The notes beneath the pieces were generated by a model. It saw nothing but the letters and a program-made list of their open reading frames with translations. It had not been told where the DNA came from and searched no databases. The translations under genes and the position numbers were made by a program. Positions 15,065-25,375 of a stretch of 64,000 nt of DNA are shown here, piece by piece. Within the stretch, counting starts at the first letter, position 1, and each line of letters starts with the position of its first letter. This stretch comes from Nocardioidaceae bacterium (GTDB taxonomy: Bacteria; Actinomycetota; Actinomycetes; Propionibacteriales; Nocardioidaceae), in the NCBI GenBank assembly GCA_030655315.1, contig JAURVT010000029.1, positions 1 to 64,000 of the forward strand, read 5' to 3'.

Positions 15065-15751
15065 ATGGTCCGCGTGCTCGCCGTCGCCGACGAGGTCGTC
15101 GAGTCGTTCTGGCGCTCCAAGGCACGTGACCTCGCGCCCGACCTCGTCGTCGCCGCGGGCGACCTGCCCTGGGACTACGTGGAGTTCATCGCCTCGTCGG
15201 TCGACGTGCCGGTGGCCTTCGTCCCGGGCAACCACGACCCCGAGGTGCTCCGCAGCCGCGTCTCGCGCAGCGGCCTTCACACCGTCGCCGGACTGCCCTG
15301 CGACGCCCCGCGTCCGCACGGGGTGACGCACGTCGACGGCGACGTCATCGACCTCGCCGGCCTGCGGATCGCCGGCCTCGGCGGGTGCGTCCGCTACCGC
15401 CCGGGGCCGCACCAGTACAGCCAGCGGGAGTACGCGGGCAAGGTCCGCCGGCTGTCCAGGCGGCTGCGCCGGCTGGAGCGACGCGACCCCGGGGGGCTCG
15501 ACCTCCTCCTGACCCACGCCCCGCCCCTCGGGATGGGCGACGGCGACGACCGCCCCCACGTCGGGATCGCGGCCCTCGTCGGCTTCCTGGAGCAGGCGCA
15601 GCCCACCTGGCACCTGCACGGGCACGTGCACCCGCACGGCCACCGGCGGCCCGACCGCACGCTCGGGCGCACGACGCTGCGCAACGTCGTCCCGTGGCGG
15701 GTCCTCGAGGTCGAGCCGCTCCGCGCGGCGCCGCCCGTCCGGGTCGGCTGA
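15065..15751 (+). CDS. Metallophosphoesterase
   Basis: A 228-residue calcineurin-like phosphoesterase. It has the metal-binding motif GD in VVAAGDLPWD (about 31-40), then GNHD near 60, a conserved His in the LLTHAPP block and GHVHPHG near the C-terminus. The first Asp-x-His motif is altered to VADEV at residues 7-11, so one metal site may be changed. It starts 36 bases after the GH31 gene and is followed by the ParB-like gene. The substrate is unknown. Confidence 0.85.
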   Translation: MVRVLAVADEVVESFWRSKARDLAPDLVVAAGDLPWDYVEFIASSVDVPVAFVPGNHDPEVLRSRVSRSGLHTVAGLPCDAPRPHGVTHVDGDVIDLAGLRIAGLGGCVRYRPGPHQYSQREYAGKVRRLSRRLRRLERRDPGGLDLLLTHAPPLGMGDGDDRPHVGIAALVGFLEQAQPTWHLHGHVHPHGHRRPDRTLGRTTLRNVVPWRVLEVEPLRAAPPVRVG

Positions 15752-15762
15752 GGGGCGCCACC

Positions 15763-16608
15763 GTGGTCCGCGACTCCGGCTCCCCGCGCGCCGACGCCGA
15801 GAGCGACTTCCTGCGGGTGCGGCGCGGGCAGGTGATGTCGTCGCTCGCGGCCTGGCTCCGGCGCGACGACGACGAGGCCGTGCAGCCGTTGTCGTTCACC
15901 GACATCGTCGACGCCCTCGGCCCGCGTGGCTCGCGCTACCGCGGCCTCCAGGTGATCGCGATCGACAAGATCATCGGGTCGGTCGACAAGATGCGCGAGT
16001 TCGACCACCGGTTCCGGCCCACGTCAGGCCGGCACCGCCAGCGTTGGGAGCGGCTCGCGCTCGCGTCACGGCGGGGCGAGGCCTTCCCGCCGATCGAGGT
16101 CTACCAGGTGGGCTCGAGCTACTTCGTCCGCGACGGGCACCACCGCGTCTCGGTGGCCCGGGTGATGGGCCTGAACAGCATCGAGGCGCAGGTCACCGAG
16201 ATCGAGACCACCGTCGACCCGTCCGGCCTCGAGGGTCGCGGCGACATCGAGTCGACGCACTTCCGCCGGCTGCTGGGCCAGCGCGTGCCGCTGCCGCCCG
16301 AGGACCAGGCGGCGATCGTCTGCGGCGAGCCGATGCGCAGCGCGCTGCTCGCCGAGATGGTCGAGGCCTGGGGCTGCCGGCTGATGCACCGTGAGGCCGC
16401 CTACCTCGACCGGGAGGAGGTCGCGCGCCGGTGGTTCGACGAGGAGTTCCGGCCCACGATCGCGCTCATCCGCGACGCCGACCTGGTCGACCGTCGTGAG
16501 ACCGACGCCGACGCCTACATCCGGGTGGCGGGGGAGCGGTACCGGTTGATCCGGGCCCACGTGTGGAACGAGGAGGTCATCAGGCGGCTGCGCGAGCAGC
16601 GCCGATGA
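15763..16608 (+). CDS. ParB-like nuclease-domain protein
   Basis: A 281-residue protein starting at GTG, 11 bases after the phosphoesterase stop (ATG at 15832 is possible but later). The segment FPPIEVYQVG, SYFVRDGHHRVSVARVMG is the signature of the ParB N-terminal/sulfiredoxin-like fold, including the GHHR motif that binds CTP or nucleotide in ParB proteins. There is no HTH or dimer domain of true ParB, so a role in chromosome partition is unlikely. It is co-directional with the phosphoesterase and probably co-transcribed. Confidence 0.8.
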   Translation: MVRDSGSPRADAESDFLRVRRGQVMSSLAAWLRRDDDEAVQPLSFTDIVDALGPRGSRYRGLQVIAIDKIIGSVDKMREFDHRFRPTSGRHRQRWERLALASRRGEAFPPIEVYQVGSSYFVRDGHHRVSVARVMGLNSIEAQVTEIETTVDPSGLEGRGDIESTHFRRLLGQRVPLPPEDQAAIVCGEPMRSALLAEMVEAWGCRLMHREAAYLDREEVARRWFDEEFRPTIALIRDADLVDRRETDADAYIRVAGERYRLIRAHVWNEEVIRRLREQRR

Positions 16609-16644
16609 CCTCCCCGTCCCCGGGCGTGGCCCGTCAGGTCACGC

Positions 16645-17835
16645 TCAGACCGCCAGCTGCGCCCCCGCACCCAGGGTGAGGTTCTGCCCGGTCTCGGCGT
16701 CGAAGACGTGCAGCTTGGACGTGTCGTACCAGAGCGTCGCCGGCGAGCCGGACTGCACGCGGGCGCCGGCATCGAGGCGGGCGGTGATCTCCTCACCCAT
16801 CGCCGACATGTCCTGCCCGGCGTCGCGGGCGATCTCGTCCAGCTCGGCCGACTGCGCGCCCTTGCTGCCCTGGACGGAGAAGTACGCATAGATGTCCGAG
16901 CCCATCGACTCGACGATGTCGATCTGGGCGGTGAACGTGGCGCCGGGCTTGTCGCCCACGAGCCGCGCGTCCTCGAAGTGCTCGGGCCGCAGACCGAGGA
17001 TGACGCCGCTGCCGGAGGCCTGGCCGTGCACCGCCTGGCGCACGTGGTCGGGCATCGCGGCCTCGCCCAGCGCGCTGACCAGGTGGTCGCCCTTGATCTC
17101 GGCGGGCAGGAAGTTCATCGACGGGCTGCCGATGAACCCCGCGACGAACAGGTTGCGGGGGCTGTCGTACAGCTCGGTGGGCGAGCCCACCTGCTGCACG
17201 ATGCCACCGCGCATGACCACGACGCGGTCGCCGAGCGTCATGGCCTCGGTCTGGTCGTGCGTGACGTAGAGCGTGGTGGTGCCCAGCGTCTTCTGGATCC
17301 GCGAGACCTGCGTGCGCATCTGCACGCGCAGCTTGGCGTCGAGGTTGGACAGCGGCTCGTCCATCAGGAACGCCTTGGGGCTGCGGACGATCGCGCGACC
17401 CATCGCGACGCGCTGGCGCTGGCCGCCGGAGAGGTTGGCGGGCTTGCGGTCCAGGTGCTGGGTGAGCTCCAGCATCTCGGCCGCGTCGCCCACCTTCTTC
17501 TTGATGGTCGCCTTGTCGACGCCGGCGAGCATGAGCGGGAAGCCCATGTTGTCGCCGACGGTCATGTGCGGGTAGAGAGCGTAGGACTGGAACACCATCG
17601 CGATGTCGCGGTCCTTGGGCGCCTTGTCGTTGACGACCTTGCCGTCGATGATCAGCTCGCCCTCGGTGATGTCCTCGAGCCCGGCGACCATGTTGAGGGT
17701 GGTGGACTTCCCGCACCCGGACGGGCCCACGAGGATGATGAACTCCCCGTCGGCGATGTCCAGGTTGAGGTTGTCGACGGCGAGGGCGCCGTCGGGGTAG
17801 CGCTTGACGACGTTCCGCAGGTTGATCTCGGCCAC
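16645..17835 (-). CDS. Sugar ABC transporter ATP-binding protein (MalK/UgpC type)
   Basis: A 396-residue CUT1-family ATPase. Walker A GPSGCGKST is near residue 36, followed by the signature LSGGQRQRVAMGRA, Walker B FLMDEPLSNLDAK and the H-loop YVTHDQTEAMTL. Residues about 235-396 form the C-terminal OB-type regulatory domain (FIGSPSMNF then GLRPEHFE) typical of MalK and UgpC. It follows the two permease genes and the binding protein in the same orientation, 40 bases after the second permease, so it energises that importer. Confidence 0.93.
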   Translation of the reverse strand: MAEINLRNVVKRYPDGALAVDNLNLDIADGEFIILVGPSGCGKSTTLNMVAGLEDITEGELIIDGKVVNDKAPKDRDIAMVFQSYALYPHMTVGDNMGFPLMLAGVDKATIKKKVGDAAEMLELTQHLDRKPANLSGGQRQRVAMGRAIVRSPKAFLMDEPLSNLDAKLRVQMRTQVSRIQKTLGTTTLYVTHDQTEAMTLGDRVVVMRGGIVQQVGSPTELYDSPRNLFVAGFIGSPSMNFLPAEIKGDHLVSALGEAAMPDHVRQAVHGQASGSGVILGLRPEHFEDARLVGDKPGATFTAQIDIVESMGSDIYAYFSVQGSKGAQSAELDEIARDAGQDMSAMGEEITARLDAGARVQSGSPATLWYDTSKLHVFDAETGQNLTLGAGAQLAV

Positions 17836-17875
17836 GACTGCTCCTAGGTGGTGTGGAAGGTGGGGCGCGGGCCGG

Positions 17876-18715
17876 TCAGCCCTTGACGGCGCCGGAGGTG
17901 AGGCCGGCGACGATCCGGCGCTGGAAGAACAGGACGAAGATGACGATCGGCACCGTGATGACGACCGCCGCGGCGGCGATCGGCCCGGTGGGCACCTCGA
18001 ACGTCGTGGCTCCCTGGAAGTACGACAGCGCCGCCGGCACCGTCCGCGACCGTGAGGTCGAGGTGAGCGACAGCGCGAACAGGAAGTCGTTCCAGCACGC
18101 GATGAAGACGAGGATCGCGGTGGTGAACACCCCGGGCATCGCGAGGGGAGTGATGACCCGGCGGAAGGCCTGGAACGGCGTGGCGCCGTCCATCTTGGCC
18201 GCCTTCTCCAGCTCCCAGGGGATCTCCCGGAAGAACGCCGACAGCGTGTAGATCGCCAGCGGCAGCGCGAAGGTGATGTAGGGGATGATCAGGCCGAGCC
18301 AGGTGTCGAAGATGCCGATGGCGGTCTCGATCTTGAACAGCGGCGTCACGAGCGCGATCTGCGGGAACATCGCGATCAGCAGCGAGACGCCCACGATCAG
18401 GCGCTTGCCCGGGAACTCGAGCCGGGCGATCGCGTAGGCGGCCATCGTGCCGAAGACCAGGGCGCACACCGTGGCGATCGCGCAGATGCCGATCGAGTTG
18501 ACGAGCGCCCGCAGGAAGTCGGGGTTGTTGAAGATCTGGCTGTAGCTGTCCCGGGTGGGCGACGACGGCCAGAACTTGCCGTCGTTGAGCGTCCCGGTGT
18601 CCTTGAGGGACAGCGACACGATCCACAGCACGGGGATGAACGCGTAGACCAGCACGATCAGGTTCGCGCCGCTCCAGGCGAGCTTGCGCCTCGGTGTCTC
18701 CACGGCGGTGCTCAT
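17876..18715 (-). CDS. Sugar ABC transporter permease 2 (MalG type)
   Basis: A 279-residue permease with six transmembrane segments and the EAA loop ([19 protein letters not shown]) that docks to the ATPase. The ATG at 18715 overlaps the stop of the first permease by 4 bases. It is the MalG/SugB-like half of the translocation pore. Confidence 0.93.
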   Translation of the reverse strand: MSTAVETPRRKLAWSGANLIVLVYAFIPVLWIVSLSLKDTGTLNDGKFWPSSPTRDSYSQIFNNPDFLRALVNSIGICAIATVCALVFGTMAAYAIARLEFPGKRLIVGVSLLIAMFPQIALVTPLFKIETAIGIFDTWLGLIIPYITFALPLAIYTLSAFFREIPWELEKAAKMDGATPFQAFRRVITPLAMPGVFTTAILVFIACWNDFLFALSLTSTSRSRTVPAALSYFQGATTFEVPTGPIAAAAVVITVPIVIFVLFFQRRIVAGLTSGAVKG

Positions 18716-19650
18716 CGCTTCTCTCCCTCTCCCGGTGCGGCTGCTCCGAAGAGCTTGATGAAGATGAACGCGATGATCGCGATGCTGAGGAAGATCAGCA
18801 CCGAGATCGTCGACCCGATGCCGAGGTTGAGCCCGCCGATCAGGTTGTTGTAGCCGATCATCGAGACCGACGAGGTGTTGTTGGCCCCGCTCGTCAGCAC
18901 GAAGATGTTGTCGAAGACGCGGAACGCGTCGAGGGTGCGGAAGAGCAGCGCGACCAGGATCGCGGGCTTCATCAGCGGGATGGTGATCTTCCAGAACCGC
19001 TGCCAGGTCGAGGCGCCGTCCATCGAGGCCGCCTTGAGGAGGTCCTCGGGCACCAGGGCCAGGCCCGCCATCAGGAGCAGCGCCATGAAGGGCACCGTCT
19101 TCCAGACCTCGGCGAGCAGGATGATCCACAGCGACGACCACATGCCCGTCAGCGGGGCGTTGTCCCCGGCGAGCCAGCCGAGGTCCTGGGTCCAGGCGAA
19201 GCGCCAGGAGAACGCGGCCACGACGGTGACGATCGCGTAGGGCACGAGCGCCGAGGTACGGACCAGTCCGCGTCCGATGATCGTGCGGTGCATGACGATC
19301 GCCAGCACCATCCCGAGCACCAGCTCGAAGGCCGCACCCAGCACGGTGAGGAACATCGTCACGCCGAACGCCGTCCACCAGATCGGGCTGGACAGCACGG
19401 TCACGTAGTTGTCGAGGCCGATGAACTCGTTCGCGTCGGGCGTGCGCAGGTCGGCGCGGTTCAGCGACAGCCAGAACGCGTAGACGATGGGGTAGGCGGT
19501 GACCGCCAGCATGATGAAGACGGCCGGCGCGCACAGGAGCAGGCCCAGCCGGCGCTCGGCCTTCTGGCCGTCGCTGTGGCGCTGCCGCGCGATCCGCACG
19601 CCCTCGGGCTCGACCTCGGCGTCGCCGGGGGGCAGCGTCTGGGTGGTCAT
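18712..19650 (-). CDS. Sugar ABC transporter permease 1 (MalF type)
   Basis: A 312-residue permease with a polar N-terminal 37 residues, six transmembrane segments and an EAA loop ([20 protein letters not shown]). The ATG at 19650 overlaps the stop of the binding-protein gene and its own stop overlaps permease 2, so all are translated in a coupled chain. It corresponds to MalF/SugA in the CUT1 family. Confidence 0.93.
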   Translation of the reverse strand: MTTQTLPPGDAEVEPEGVRIARQRHSDGQKAERRLGLLLCAPAVFIMLAVTAYPIVYAFWLSLNRADLRTPDANEFIGLDNYVTVLSSPIWWTAFGVTMFLTVLGAAFELVLGMVLAIVMHRTIIGRGLVRTSALVPYAIVTVVAAFSWRFAWTQDLGWLAGDNAPLTGMWSSLWIILLAEVWKTVPFMALLLMAGLALVPEDLLKAASMDGASTWQRFWKITIPLMKPAILVALLFRTLDAFRVFDNIFVLTSGANNTSSVSMIGYNNLIGGLNLGIGSTISVLIFLSIAIIAFIFIKLFGAAAPGEGEKR

Positions 19651-20951
19651 GGCAGGATTCCCTTTCCTTCGAGCGCGTCCTGGATGGAGGACTTCAGCTG
19701 ACGGGCCGTCTGCTCGGGCTGGATCTGCGCCGGGGGAGACAGGGTCGTCGACACGATGGTCGAGATGTTCTGGTACAGCGGCGAGATCGGTCGCGACGAC
19801 GCGACCTGCAGCTCGGTGAGCATGTCCTGACCCTGCGGGTAGGCCTCGGTGAACTCGGGCTCGGTGTAGACGGCCTCGGCGACCGGCGGGTCGCCGGCCT
19901 CGAGCGCGGTCTGCAGCTGGTGCTCCGGCGTCCGCAGGCACATGGCCGCGTCGAGGGTCTCGCGCGGGTGCTTGCTGTAGGTGCTGATGCCGTAGTTCAT
20001 GCCGCCGAGCGTGACCTTGGGGGTCTCGCCCTCCACGACGGACGGGTAGGGCGCGTAGCCGAGGTCGTCGTAGACCTCCTGGCTCTTCGGGTCGCCCGAG
20101 CCGGCGTCGCGCATCGCGCTGAGCACGTAGGGCCAGTTGAGGATGAACGCCGCCCGGCCCTGCTGCATCTGGGCGAAGACCTCGGGCTCCTGGCTGTTGG
20201 ACAGCGACGCGCTGGCGACGCCGGAGGTGGCGAACTTCTTGATCAGCGCGAGGGCGTCGACGGTCTTGCCGTCGACCGTGGCCTGCGTGCTCTCGTCGTT
20301 GACGAGCGTGCCGCCGTAGGAGCTGAGGATGGTGTTGAACCCGACGACGTATCCCTCGTACTGCGAGCCGGTGAAGCCGATCTCGTAGGGCTTTCCGTCG
20401 GCCTTGAGCTGCTTGGCCATGTCGATCATCTCGTCCCACGTGGTGGGCGGCGTCGGGACGAGGGACTTGCGGTACCAGAGCAGCTGGACGTTGGTGTGCT
20501 TCGGGATGCCGTAGAGCTTGTCCTTCCACTCGGCCGTGGCGATCGTCGGCTCGAGGGTGCCCTCCTCGGCCGCCTCCTTGGCCGCGCCGGTGATCTCGCG
20601 GACCCAGCCCGCCTCGGCGAACTCCGCGGTCCAGACGACGTCCATGCCGATCAGGTCGAGGCCGTCGTCCTTGGCCGCGAGGCGGCGGACGAGCTGCTCG
20701 CGCTGGCCGTCGGCGTCGCTCGGGAGCAGGTTGCCGACGATGCGGTACGCACCGTCGGCCTGGGCGTTGCAGTCGGCGATGATCTTGTCGAAGCCGGCCG
20801 CGGCCGCGCCGCCGTAGAGGTTGACGACGGGGATGCCGTCGTCGCCGCCGCCGCAGGCGGCGAGCCCGCTGGCCGCGAGCACCACCGCGAGCCCGCGTGC
20901 GGCATATCGGGTGCGCCGCGTGCGGCGACTGGAAGCTGGTCGATCGGTCAT
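19647..20951 (-). CDS. Extracellular sugar-binding lipoprotein
   Basis: A 434-residue solute-binding protein. A basic N-terminus with a twin-arginine-like stretch is followed by a hydrophobic core and the lipobox LAAC (Cys about residue 33), so the mature protein is a membrane-anchored lipoprotein. The body has the CUT1 binding-protein pattern, resembling the LpqY/ThuE-like group. First gene of the four-gene importer; the order SBP-permease-permease-ATPase is standard. The ligand is probably an oligosaccharide or disaccharide, given the nearby GH31, but is not proven. Confidence 0.9.
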   Translation of the reverse strand: MTDRPASSRRTRRTRYAARGLAVVLAASGLAACGGGDDGIPVVNLYGGAAAAGFDKIIADCNAQADGAYRIVGNLLPSDADGQREQLVRRLAAKDDGLDLIGMDVVWTAEFAEAGWVREITGAAKEAAEEGTLEPTIATAEWKDKLYGIPKHTNVQLLWYRKSLVPTPPTTWDEMIDMAKQLKADGKPYEIGFTGSQYEGYVVGFNTILSSYGGTLVNDESTQATVDGKTVDALALIKKFATSGVASASLSNSQEPEVFAQMQQGRAAFILNWPYVLSAMRDAGSGDPKSQEVYDDLGYAPYPSVVEGETPKVTLGGMNYGISTYSKHPRETLDAAMCLRTPEHQLQTALEAGDPPVAEAVYTEPEFTEAYPQGQDMLTELQVASSRPISPLYQNISTIVSTTLSPPAQIQPEQTARQLKSSIQDALEGKGILP

Positions 20952-20993
20952 CTGCCTGCCTCATCTCCATCGCGCCCGAGCGCGGGTGCTGGT

Positions 20994-21007
20994 GTGACCT
21001 GAGTCAC
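20994..21007. promoter_or_regulatory. Palindrome upstream of the sugar importer operon
   Basis: GTGAC-CTGA-GTCAC lies 43 bases before the binding-protein start, in the space between that operon and the divergent acetyltransferase. It could be an operator for a regulator not present in the window. A 5-bp arm is weak evidence. Confidence 0.25.
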
Positions 21008-21104
21008 GCGTGAGGTGAACGTATGCCCACGGGGTCCGTGGCGACAAGACGTGTGGCGATTCGGCTCGAGGCGTGGTCGAGTCGCAGGCCTAGGCTGGGG
21101 TCCC

Positions 21105-21632
21105 GTGAGCGACGGCATCGTCCGGGCGGGCGAGGAGCGCGACCTCGCCGCACTGACCGGCATCTACAACGCGTACGTCCGCACCAGCCACGTCACCTTC
21201 GACGTGGTCGAGTCGAGCGTCGAGGAGCGACGCGCCTGGTTCGCGCACTACGCCCCGAGCGGCCGGCACCGGCTGCTCGTGCTCGATGTGGACGGCGAGG
21301 TGCGCGGCTACGCGACGAGCAGCACCTTCCGCGCCAAGGCCGCCTACGACACGTCCGTGGAGACCTCGGTCTACCTGCACCCGGGCGCCGTCGGCGTCGG
21401 TGCGGGCGGCCGTCTCTACACGGCGCTGCTCGCCGAGATGGACGCGGTGGGCGTGCACCGATGCTTCGCGGGCATCGCCCAGCCCAACGAGGCGTCGGTC
21501 CGCCTGCACCTGCGCCACGGGTTCGAGCACGTCGGCACCTTCGACGAGGCGGGCTTCAAGCACGGCGCCTACCGGGACGTGGCGTGGTACCGACGGAGGG
21601 GGCCCGCCGCGGCCCAGGCAAGCCTTCCCTGA
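21105..21632 (+). CDS. GNAT N-acetyltransferase, phosphinothricin-acetyltransferase-like
   Basis: A 175-residue GNAT enzyme starting VSDGIVRAGEERDL at GTG 21105. The pattern IYNAYVRTSHVTFDVVE near the N-terminus, then ETSVYLHPGAVGVGAGGRLY (acetyl-CoA pyrophosphate loop) and a late GFEHVGTFDEAGFKHG matches the PAT/Bar/MddA subgroup. That subgroup acetylates phosphinothricin, methionine sulfoximine or other amino-acid amines. The native substrate here is unknown. It is a single gene 41 bases before the molybdenum hydroxylase operon. Confidence 0.85.
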   Translation: MSDGIVRAGEERDLAALTGIYNAYVRTSHVTFDVVESSVEERRAWFAHYAPSGRHRLLVLDVDGEVRGYATSSTFRAKAAYDTSVETSVYLHPGAVGVGAGGRLYTALLAEMDAVGVHRCFAGIAQPNEASVRLHLRHGFEHVGTFDEAGFKHGAYRDVAWYRRRGPAAAQASLP

Positions 21633-21672
21633 CGACCGGCGCACCCGGTGGCCCCGACCTAGCGTCGATCCC

Positions 21673-22179
21673 ATGGAAGCCGACCTCACCTGGCGGGTCG
21701 ACGGGGTCGAGCACACGCTCGCCGTCGACACCCGCACCACCGTCCTCGACGCCCTCCGTGACCGTCTCGGCAACACCTCGCCGAAGAAGGGCTGCGACCA
21801 CGGCCAGTGCGGTGCGTGCACCGTCCTCGTCGACGGTCGTCGCCAGCTCTCGTGCCTCGGCCTCGCCGTCGCGCACGACGGCTCGGAGATCACCACCGCC
21901 GCCGGCCTCGTCGACGGCGACGAGCTGCACCCCGTCCAGCAGGCGTTCGTCGACCACGACGGGCTCCAGTGCGGCTACTGCACGCCCGGCCAGGTCTGCT
22001 CGGCCGTCGGGATGCTCGACGAGGTCAAGGCGGGGCACCCGAGCGCCGTCTCGGACGACCTCGAGGCCGACGTCGAGCTCGACGAGGACGAGATCCGCGA
22101 GCGCATGAGCGGCAACCTCTGCCGCTGCGGCGCCTACTCCAACATCGTCGCCGCCATCGAGGAGGCAGCCCGCGCATGA
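21673..22179 (+). CDS. Molybdenum hydroxylase, 2Fe-2S subunit
   Basis: A 168-residue protein with two iron-sulfur sites: a ferredoxin-type [14 protein letters not shown] (residues about 36-49) and the helical CGYC...CRC set near 105-150. This is the small subunit of xanthine dehydrogenase/aldehyde oxidase-type enzymes (PaoA/YagT group). It passes electrons from the molybdenum centre to FAD. The stop overlaps the FAD-subunit start by 4 bases. Confidence 0.93.
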   Translation: MEADLTWRVDGVEHTLAVDTRTTVLDALRDRLGNTSPKKGCDHGQCGACTVLVDGRRQLSCLGLAVAHDGSEITTAAGLVDGDELHPVQQAFVDHDGLQCGYCTPGQVCSAVGMLDEVKAGHPSAVSDDLEADVELDEDEIRERMSGNLCRCGAYSNIVAAIEEAARA

Positions 22180-23168
22180 AGCCCTTCGCCTACGACCGCG
22201 CCACCGACGCCGACGGCGCCGTGGCCACCGTGACCGCCGACCCCGACGCGATGTTCGTCGCCGGCGGCACCAACCTCGTCGACCACCTCAAGCTGGGGCT
22301 CGTCACGCCCGAGCACCTGGTGGACGTCTCGCGCCTGCCGCTCGACCAGGTCACCGAGCGCGAGGGCGGTGGCCTGCGCATCGGCGCCACCGTGCGCAAC
22401 GCCGACCTCGCCGCGCACCCGCTGGTGCGCCAGCTGTACCCCGTGCTGAGCCACGCGCTGCTCGCCGGCGCCTCGGGCCAGCTGCGCAACGTCGCCACGA
22501 CCGGCGGCAACCTCCTGCAGCGCACCCGCTGCGCGTACTTCCAGGACGTCACCGCCGCCTGCAACAAGCGTGATCCCGGCTCGGGCTGCGCCGCGCTGAG
22601 CGGCTGGACGCGGTACCACGCGATCCTGGGCACGTCGTCGGACTGCCTGGCCGCGCACCCGTCCGACATGGCGGTCGCGATGGTCGCGCTCGACGCCGAG
22701 GTCGTGGTCCTCGGGCCGGACGGCGAGCGCCGTGTCGCGCTGGAGCACTTCCACCGCCTGCCCGGGGACCGCCCCGACCTCGAGACCGTGCTGGAGCACG
22801 GCGAGCTGATCACCGCCGTCGAGATCCCGCCGCTGGCGATGGCCCGCCGCTCGGCCTACCGCAAGGTCCGCGACCGGGCGTCCTACGCCTTCGCGCTCGT
22901 GTCGGTCGCCGCCGCTCTCGACGTGCAGGACGGCGTCGTCCGCGACGTCCGGCTCGCCCTCGGGGGCGTGGGGACGCGACCGTGGCGCGCCCGCGTCGCC
23001 GAGGAGGCGCTCGTCGGCGGCCCGGCCACCGAGGCCGCGTTCGCCGAGGCCGCCCGGGCCGAGCTCGCCGCCGCGAGCCCGACCGACGACAACGCGTTCA
23101 AGATCCCGATGACCCGCAGCACCGTCGTCGCCGTGCTCAGCGGGCTCGCGGGGGAGGAGACCCGATGA
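22176..23168 (+). CDS. Molybdenum hydroxylase, FAD-binding subunit
   Basis: A 330-residue protein of the CO-dehydrogenase flavoprotein family. The FAD-binding signature [13 protein letters not shown] is near residues 25-37, and [12 protein letters not shown] near 110 is followed by a cysteine-rich stretch (CAYF, CNKR, GSGCAAL). That stretch resembles the extra 4Fe-4S insertion of the PaoB/YagS and 4-hydroxybenzoyl-CoA-reductase type subunits. Both ends overlap the neighbouring genes by 4 bases. Confidence 0.92.
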   Translation: MKPFAYDRATDADGAVATVTADPDAMFVAGGTNLVDHLKLGLVTPEHLVDVSRLPLDQVTEREGGGLRIGATVRNADLAAHPLVRQLYPVLSHALLAGASGQLRNVATTGGNLLQRTRCAYFQDVTAACNKRDPGSGCAALSGWTRYHAILGTSSDCLAAHPSDMAVAMVALDAEVVVLGPDGERRVALEHFHRLPGDRPDLETVLEHGELITAVEIPPLAMARRSAYRKVRDRASYAFALVSVAAALDVQDGVVRDVRLALGGVGTRPWRARVAEEALVGGPATEAAFAEAARAELAAASPTDDNAFKIPMTRSTVVAVLSGLAGEETR

Positions 23169-25255
23169 CCCAGCAGCTCGACACCACCGAGATCGGCGCC
23201 GCGCGCGGCCGGGTCGACGCGCGGGCGAAGGTCACCGGCACCGCCCCCTACGCGTACGAGCACCACGTCGACCAGGCCACGTACGGACACCTGGTGCTCA
23301 GCAGCATCGCCCGCGGTCGCGTCACCGCGATCGACGCCACCGAGGCGTTCGCGCAGGGCGGCGTCCACGCGGTCGTCACCCACGAGAACGCGCACCGCCT
23401 CGCCGACGTCTCCGACGGCGAGCTGGCCGTGCTGCAGTCCGACCGGGTCGGCTTTCGCGGCCAGATCGTCGCGATCGTGGTCGCAGAGGACCCCGAGACG
23501 GCCCGCGAGGCCGCCCGCCTCGTGCAGGTGACCTACGACGAGGAGCCGCACGAGTCCGTCCTCGACGCCGACTCGCCTGACCTCTACGCGCCCGACCAGG
23601 TGAACCCCGCGTTCGAGACCGACACGGACGAGGGCGACGTCGAGGCAGCGCTGGCCGAGGCCGCGTTCACGGTCGACGCCGTGTACGAGACCCCCGTGCA
23701 GCACAACAGCCCGATGGAGCCGCACCAGACGGTCGCGACGTGGGACCACCACGACGGACGCGACCGGCTCGTCCTGCTCGACTCGACCCAGGGCGTCCAC
23801 CCCGTTCGCCAGACCCTCGCCCCGCTGTTCGCGCTGGACCCCCAGCAGGTCACCGTCGAGGCCCCGTTCGTGGGCGGCGGGTTCGGTTCCAAGGGCATGC
23901 CGCACGCCAACGTCGTCGCCGCCGCGATCGCCGCCAAGCACTCCGGGGGCCGGCCGGTCAAGCTGCCGTTGACGCGTCAGCAGACGTTCACGCTCGGCGG
24001 CCACCGCACGCCGACCGTCCAGCGGGTGCGCCTCGGCGCCGACGCCGACGGCCGCCTCGACGCCACCTGGCACGAGGTGGTCGAGCACACGTCGCGCGTC
24101 AAGGAGTTCGCCGAGCAGACGGCCGTCGCCACCCGTCTGATGTACGACTCGCCGAACCGGCGCACGTCCCACCGCCTGCACGCCCTCGACGTGCCGGTGG
24201 CGTCGTGGATGCGGGCTCCGGGCGAGGCGCCCGGATCGTTCGCCCTGGAGGTCGCGATGGACGAGCTGGCCGTGGCGACCGGTGTCGACCCGGTCGAGCT
24301 GCGGGTGCGCAACGACCCCGCGAGCGATCCCGAGTCGGGCCACCCGTGGTCGCAGCGCCATCTCGTCGAGTGCCTCCGTGAGGGGGCCGAGCGCTTCGGG
24401 TGGCAGACCGGCGTGCCGCCGCGCTCGCGCCGCGAGGGTCGCTGGCTCGTCGGTCAGGGCGTCGCCAGCGCCACCTACCCGCTGAACGTGATGCCCGGCA
24501 ACGAGGCCGAGGTCGAGGCGCTGGACGGCGGTCGCTACGCGGTCCGCATCGGCGCGGTCGACATCGGCACCGGCGCCCGGACGATCCTCGGGCAGATCGC
24601 CGCCGACGCCCTCGGGTGCCCGGTCGGCGCGGTCGAGCTCAGCATCGGTGACACCTCGCTGCCGTTCGCCACCGTGGCCGGCGGGTCCGCGGGCACGACG
24701 TCCTGGGGATCGGCGATCGTCGCGGCGGCCCGCGCCCTCCGCGACGAGCACGGCGCCTCGCCGGCCGTCGGTGCCGTCGCCCGCGGGGTCCAGCCGGAGA
24801 ACCCCGACACCGAGCAGTACTCGATCCACTCCTTCGGCGCGCACTTCGTCGAGGCGCACGTCGACGCGCACACCGGTGAGGTCCGCGTGCCGCGCATGGT
24901 CAGCGTGTTCTCGGCCGGCCGGATCATCAACCCGACGACCGCCCGGTCGCAGCTGCTCGGCGGCATGGTCATGGGGCTGTCGGCGGCGCTGCACGAGGAG
25001 ACCGTGATCGACCCCAGCGGCCGGATGCCCAACCACGACCTCGCCCAGTACCACGTCGCGTCGCACGCCGACATCGGTCACCTCGAGGCGCACTGGCTCG
25101 ACGAGGTGGACGAGCACGCCAACCCGATGGGCTCCAAGGGCATCGGCGAGATCGGCATCGTGGGGGCGGCGGCCGCCGTCGCCAACGCGACCTTCGACGC
25201 CACCGGCGTCCGGGTACGGAGCCTGCCGCTGACCGCCGACAAGCTGGGTGGTTGA
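23165..25255 (+). CDS. Molybdenum hydroxylase, molybdopterin-binding subunit
   Basis: A 696-residue large subunit (PaoC/YagR or xanthine dehydrogenase type). It has the N-terminal hammerhead domain, then GGGFGSKG near residue 239, which binds the molybdenum cofactor, and [14 protein letters not shown] near the end, which carries the catalytic Glu. The operon order small-FAD-large is that of the PaoABC family of periplasmic or cytoplasmic aldehyde oxidoreductases. No twin-arginine signal is seen on the small subunit, so the complex is probably cytoplasmic. No cofactor-insertion chaperone follows; the operon ends at a strong hairpin. Confidence 0.92.
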   Translation: MTQQLDTTEIGAARGRVDARAKVTGTAPYAYEHHVDQATYGHLVLSSIARGRVTAIDATEAFAQGGVHAVVTHENAHRLADVSDGELAVLQSDRVGFRGQIVAIVVAEDPETAREAARLVQVTYDEEPHESVLDADSPDLYAPDQVNPAFETDTDEGDVEAALAEAAFTVDAVYETPVQHNSPMEPHQTVATWDHHDGRDRLVLLDSTQGVHPVRQTLAPLFALDPQQVTVEAPFVGGGFGSKGMPHANVVAAAIAAKHSGGRPVKLPLTRQQTFTLGGHRTPTVQRVRLGADADGRLDATWHEVVEHTSRVKEFAEQTAVATRLMYDSPNRRTSHRLHALDVPVASWMRAPGEAPGSFALEVAMDELAVATGVDPVELRVRNDPASDPESGHPWSQRHLVECLREGAERFGWQTGVPPRSRREGRWLVGQGVASATYPLNVMPGNEAEVEALDGGRYAVRIGAVDIGTGARTILGQIAADALGCPVGAVELSIGDTSLPFATVAGGSAGTTSWGSAIVAAARALRDEHGASPAVGAVARGVQPENPDTEQYSIHSFGAHFVEAHVDAHTGEVRVPRMVSVFSAGRIINPTTARSQLLGGMVMGLSAALHEETVIDPSGRMPNHDLAQYHVASHADIGHLEAHWLDEVDEHANPMGSKGIGEIGIVGAAAAVANATFDATGVRVRSLPLTADKLGG

Positions 25256-25273
25256 GGTTCACACCGATCGGTT

Positions 25274-25305
25274 GCACCGGACCTGTTGACCGACAGGTCC
25301 GGTGC
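25274..25305 (+). terminator. Terminator of the molybdenum hydroxylase operon
   Basis: A perfect 13-bp stem, GCACCGGACCTGT with ACAGGTCCGGTGC, around the loop TGACCG, 18 bases after the operon stop. There is no T-tract, as is usual in high-GC actinobacteria. The stem and loop also contain TTGACC (25286-25291), a possible -35 for efeO. Confidence 0.8.
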
Positions 25306-25316
25306 GGTCCTACACT
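25286..25316 (+). promoter_or_regulatory. Candidate efeO promoter
   Basis: TTGACC (25286-25291) and TACACT (25311-25316) are separated by 19 bases, slightly long. The -10 abuts the IdeR-like box at 25319, so a bound repressor would block it. The -35 lies within the preceding terminator hairpin. Confidence 0.45.
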
Positions 25317-25318
25317 AA

Positions 25319-25337
25319 TGAGGTTTGCCTCACCTTC
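25319..25337 (+). promoter_or_regulatory. IdeR/DtxR-like iron box before efeO
   Basis: TGAGGTTTGCCTCACCTTC matches 14 of 19 positions of the IdeR/DtxR consensus TTAGGTTAGCCTAACCTAA, including all central GCCT and both AGGT/ACCT blocks. It lies just after the -10, about 40 bases before the efeO start, where an iron-loaded repressor would shut the operon. Confidence 0.65.
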
Positions 25338-25375
25338 ACAGGCGTCGCCGCCCGTGCCGAACCCCTAGGACCGTC

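Noticed and set aside
12305-15643. A 1112-codon open frame opposite the GH31 and phosphoesterase genes.
   Set aside because: The plus-strand GH31 with its catalytic motifs is clearly the gene; the opposite frame has only composition bias.
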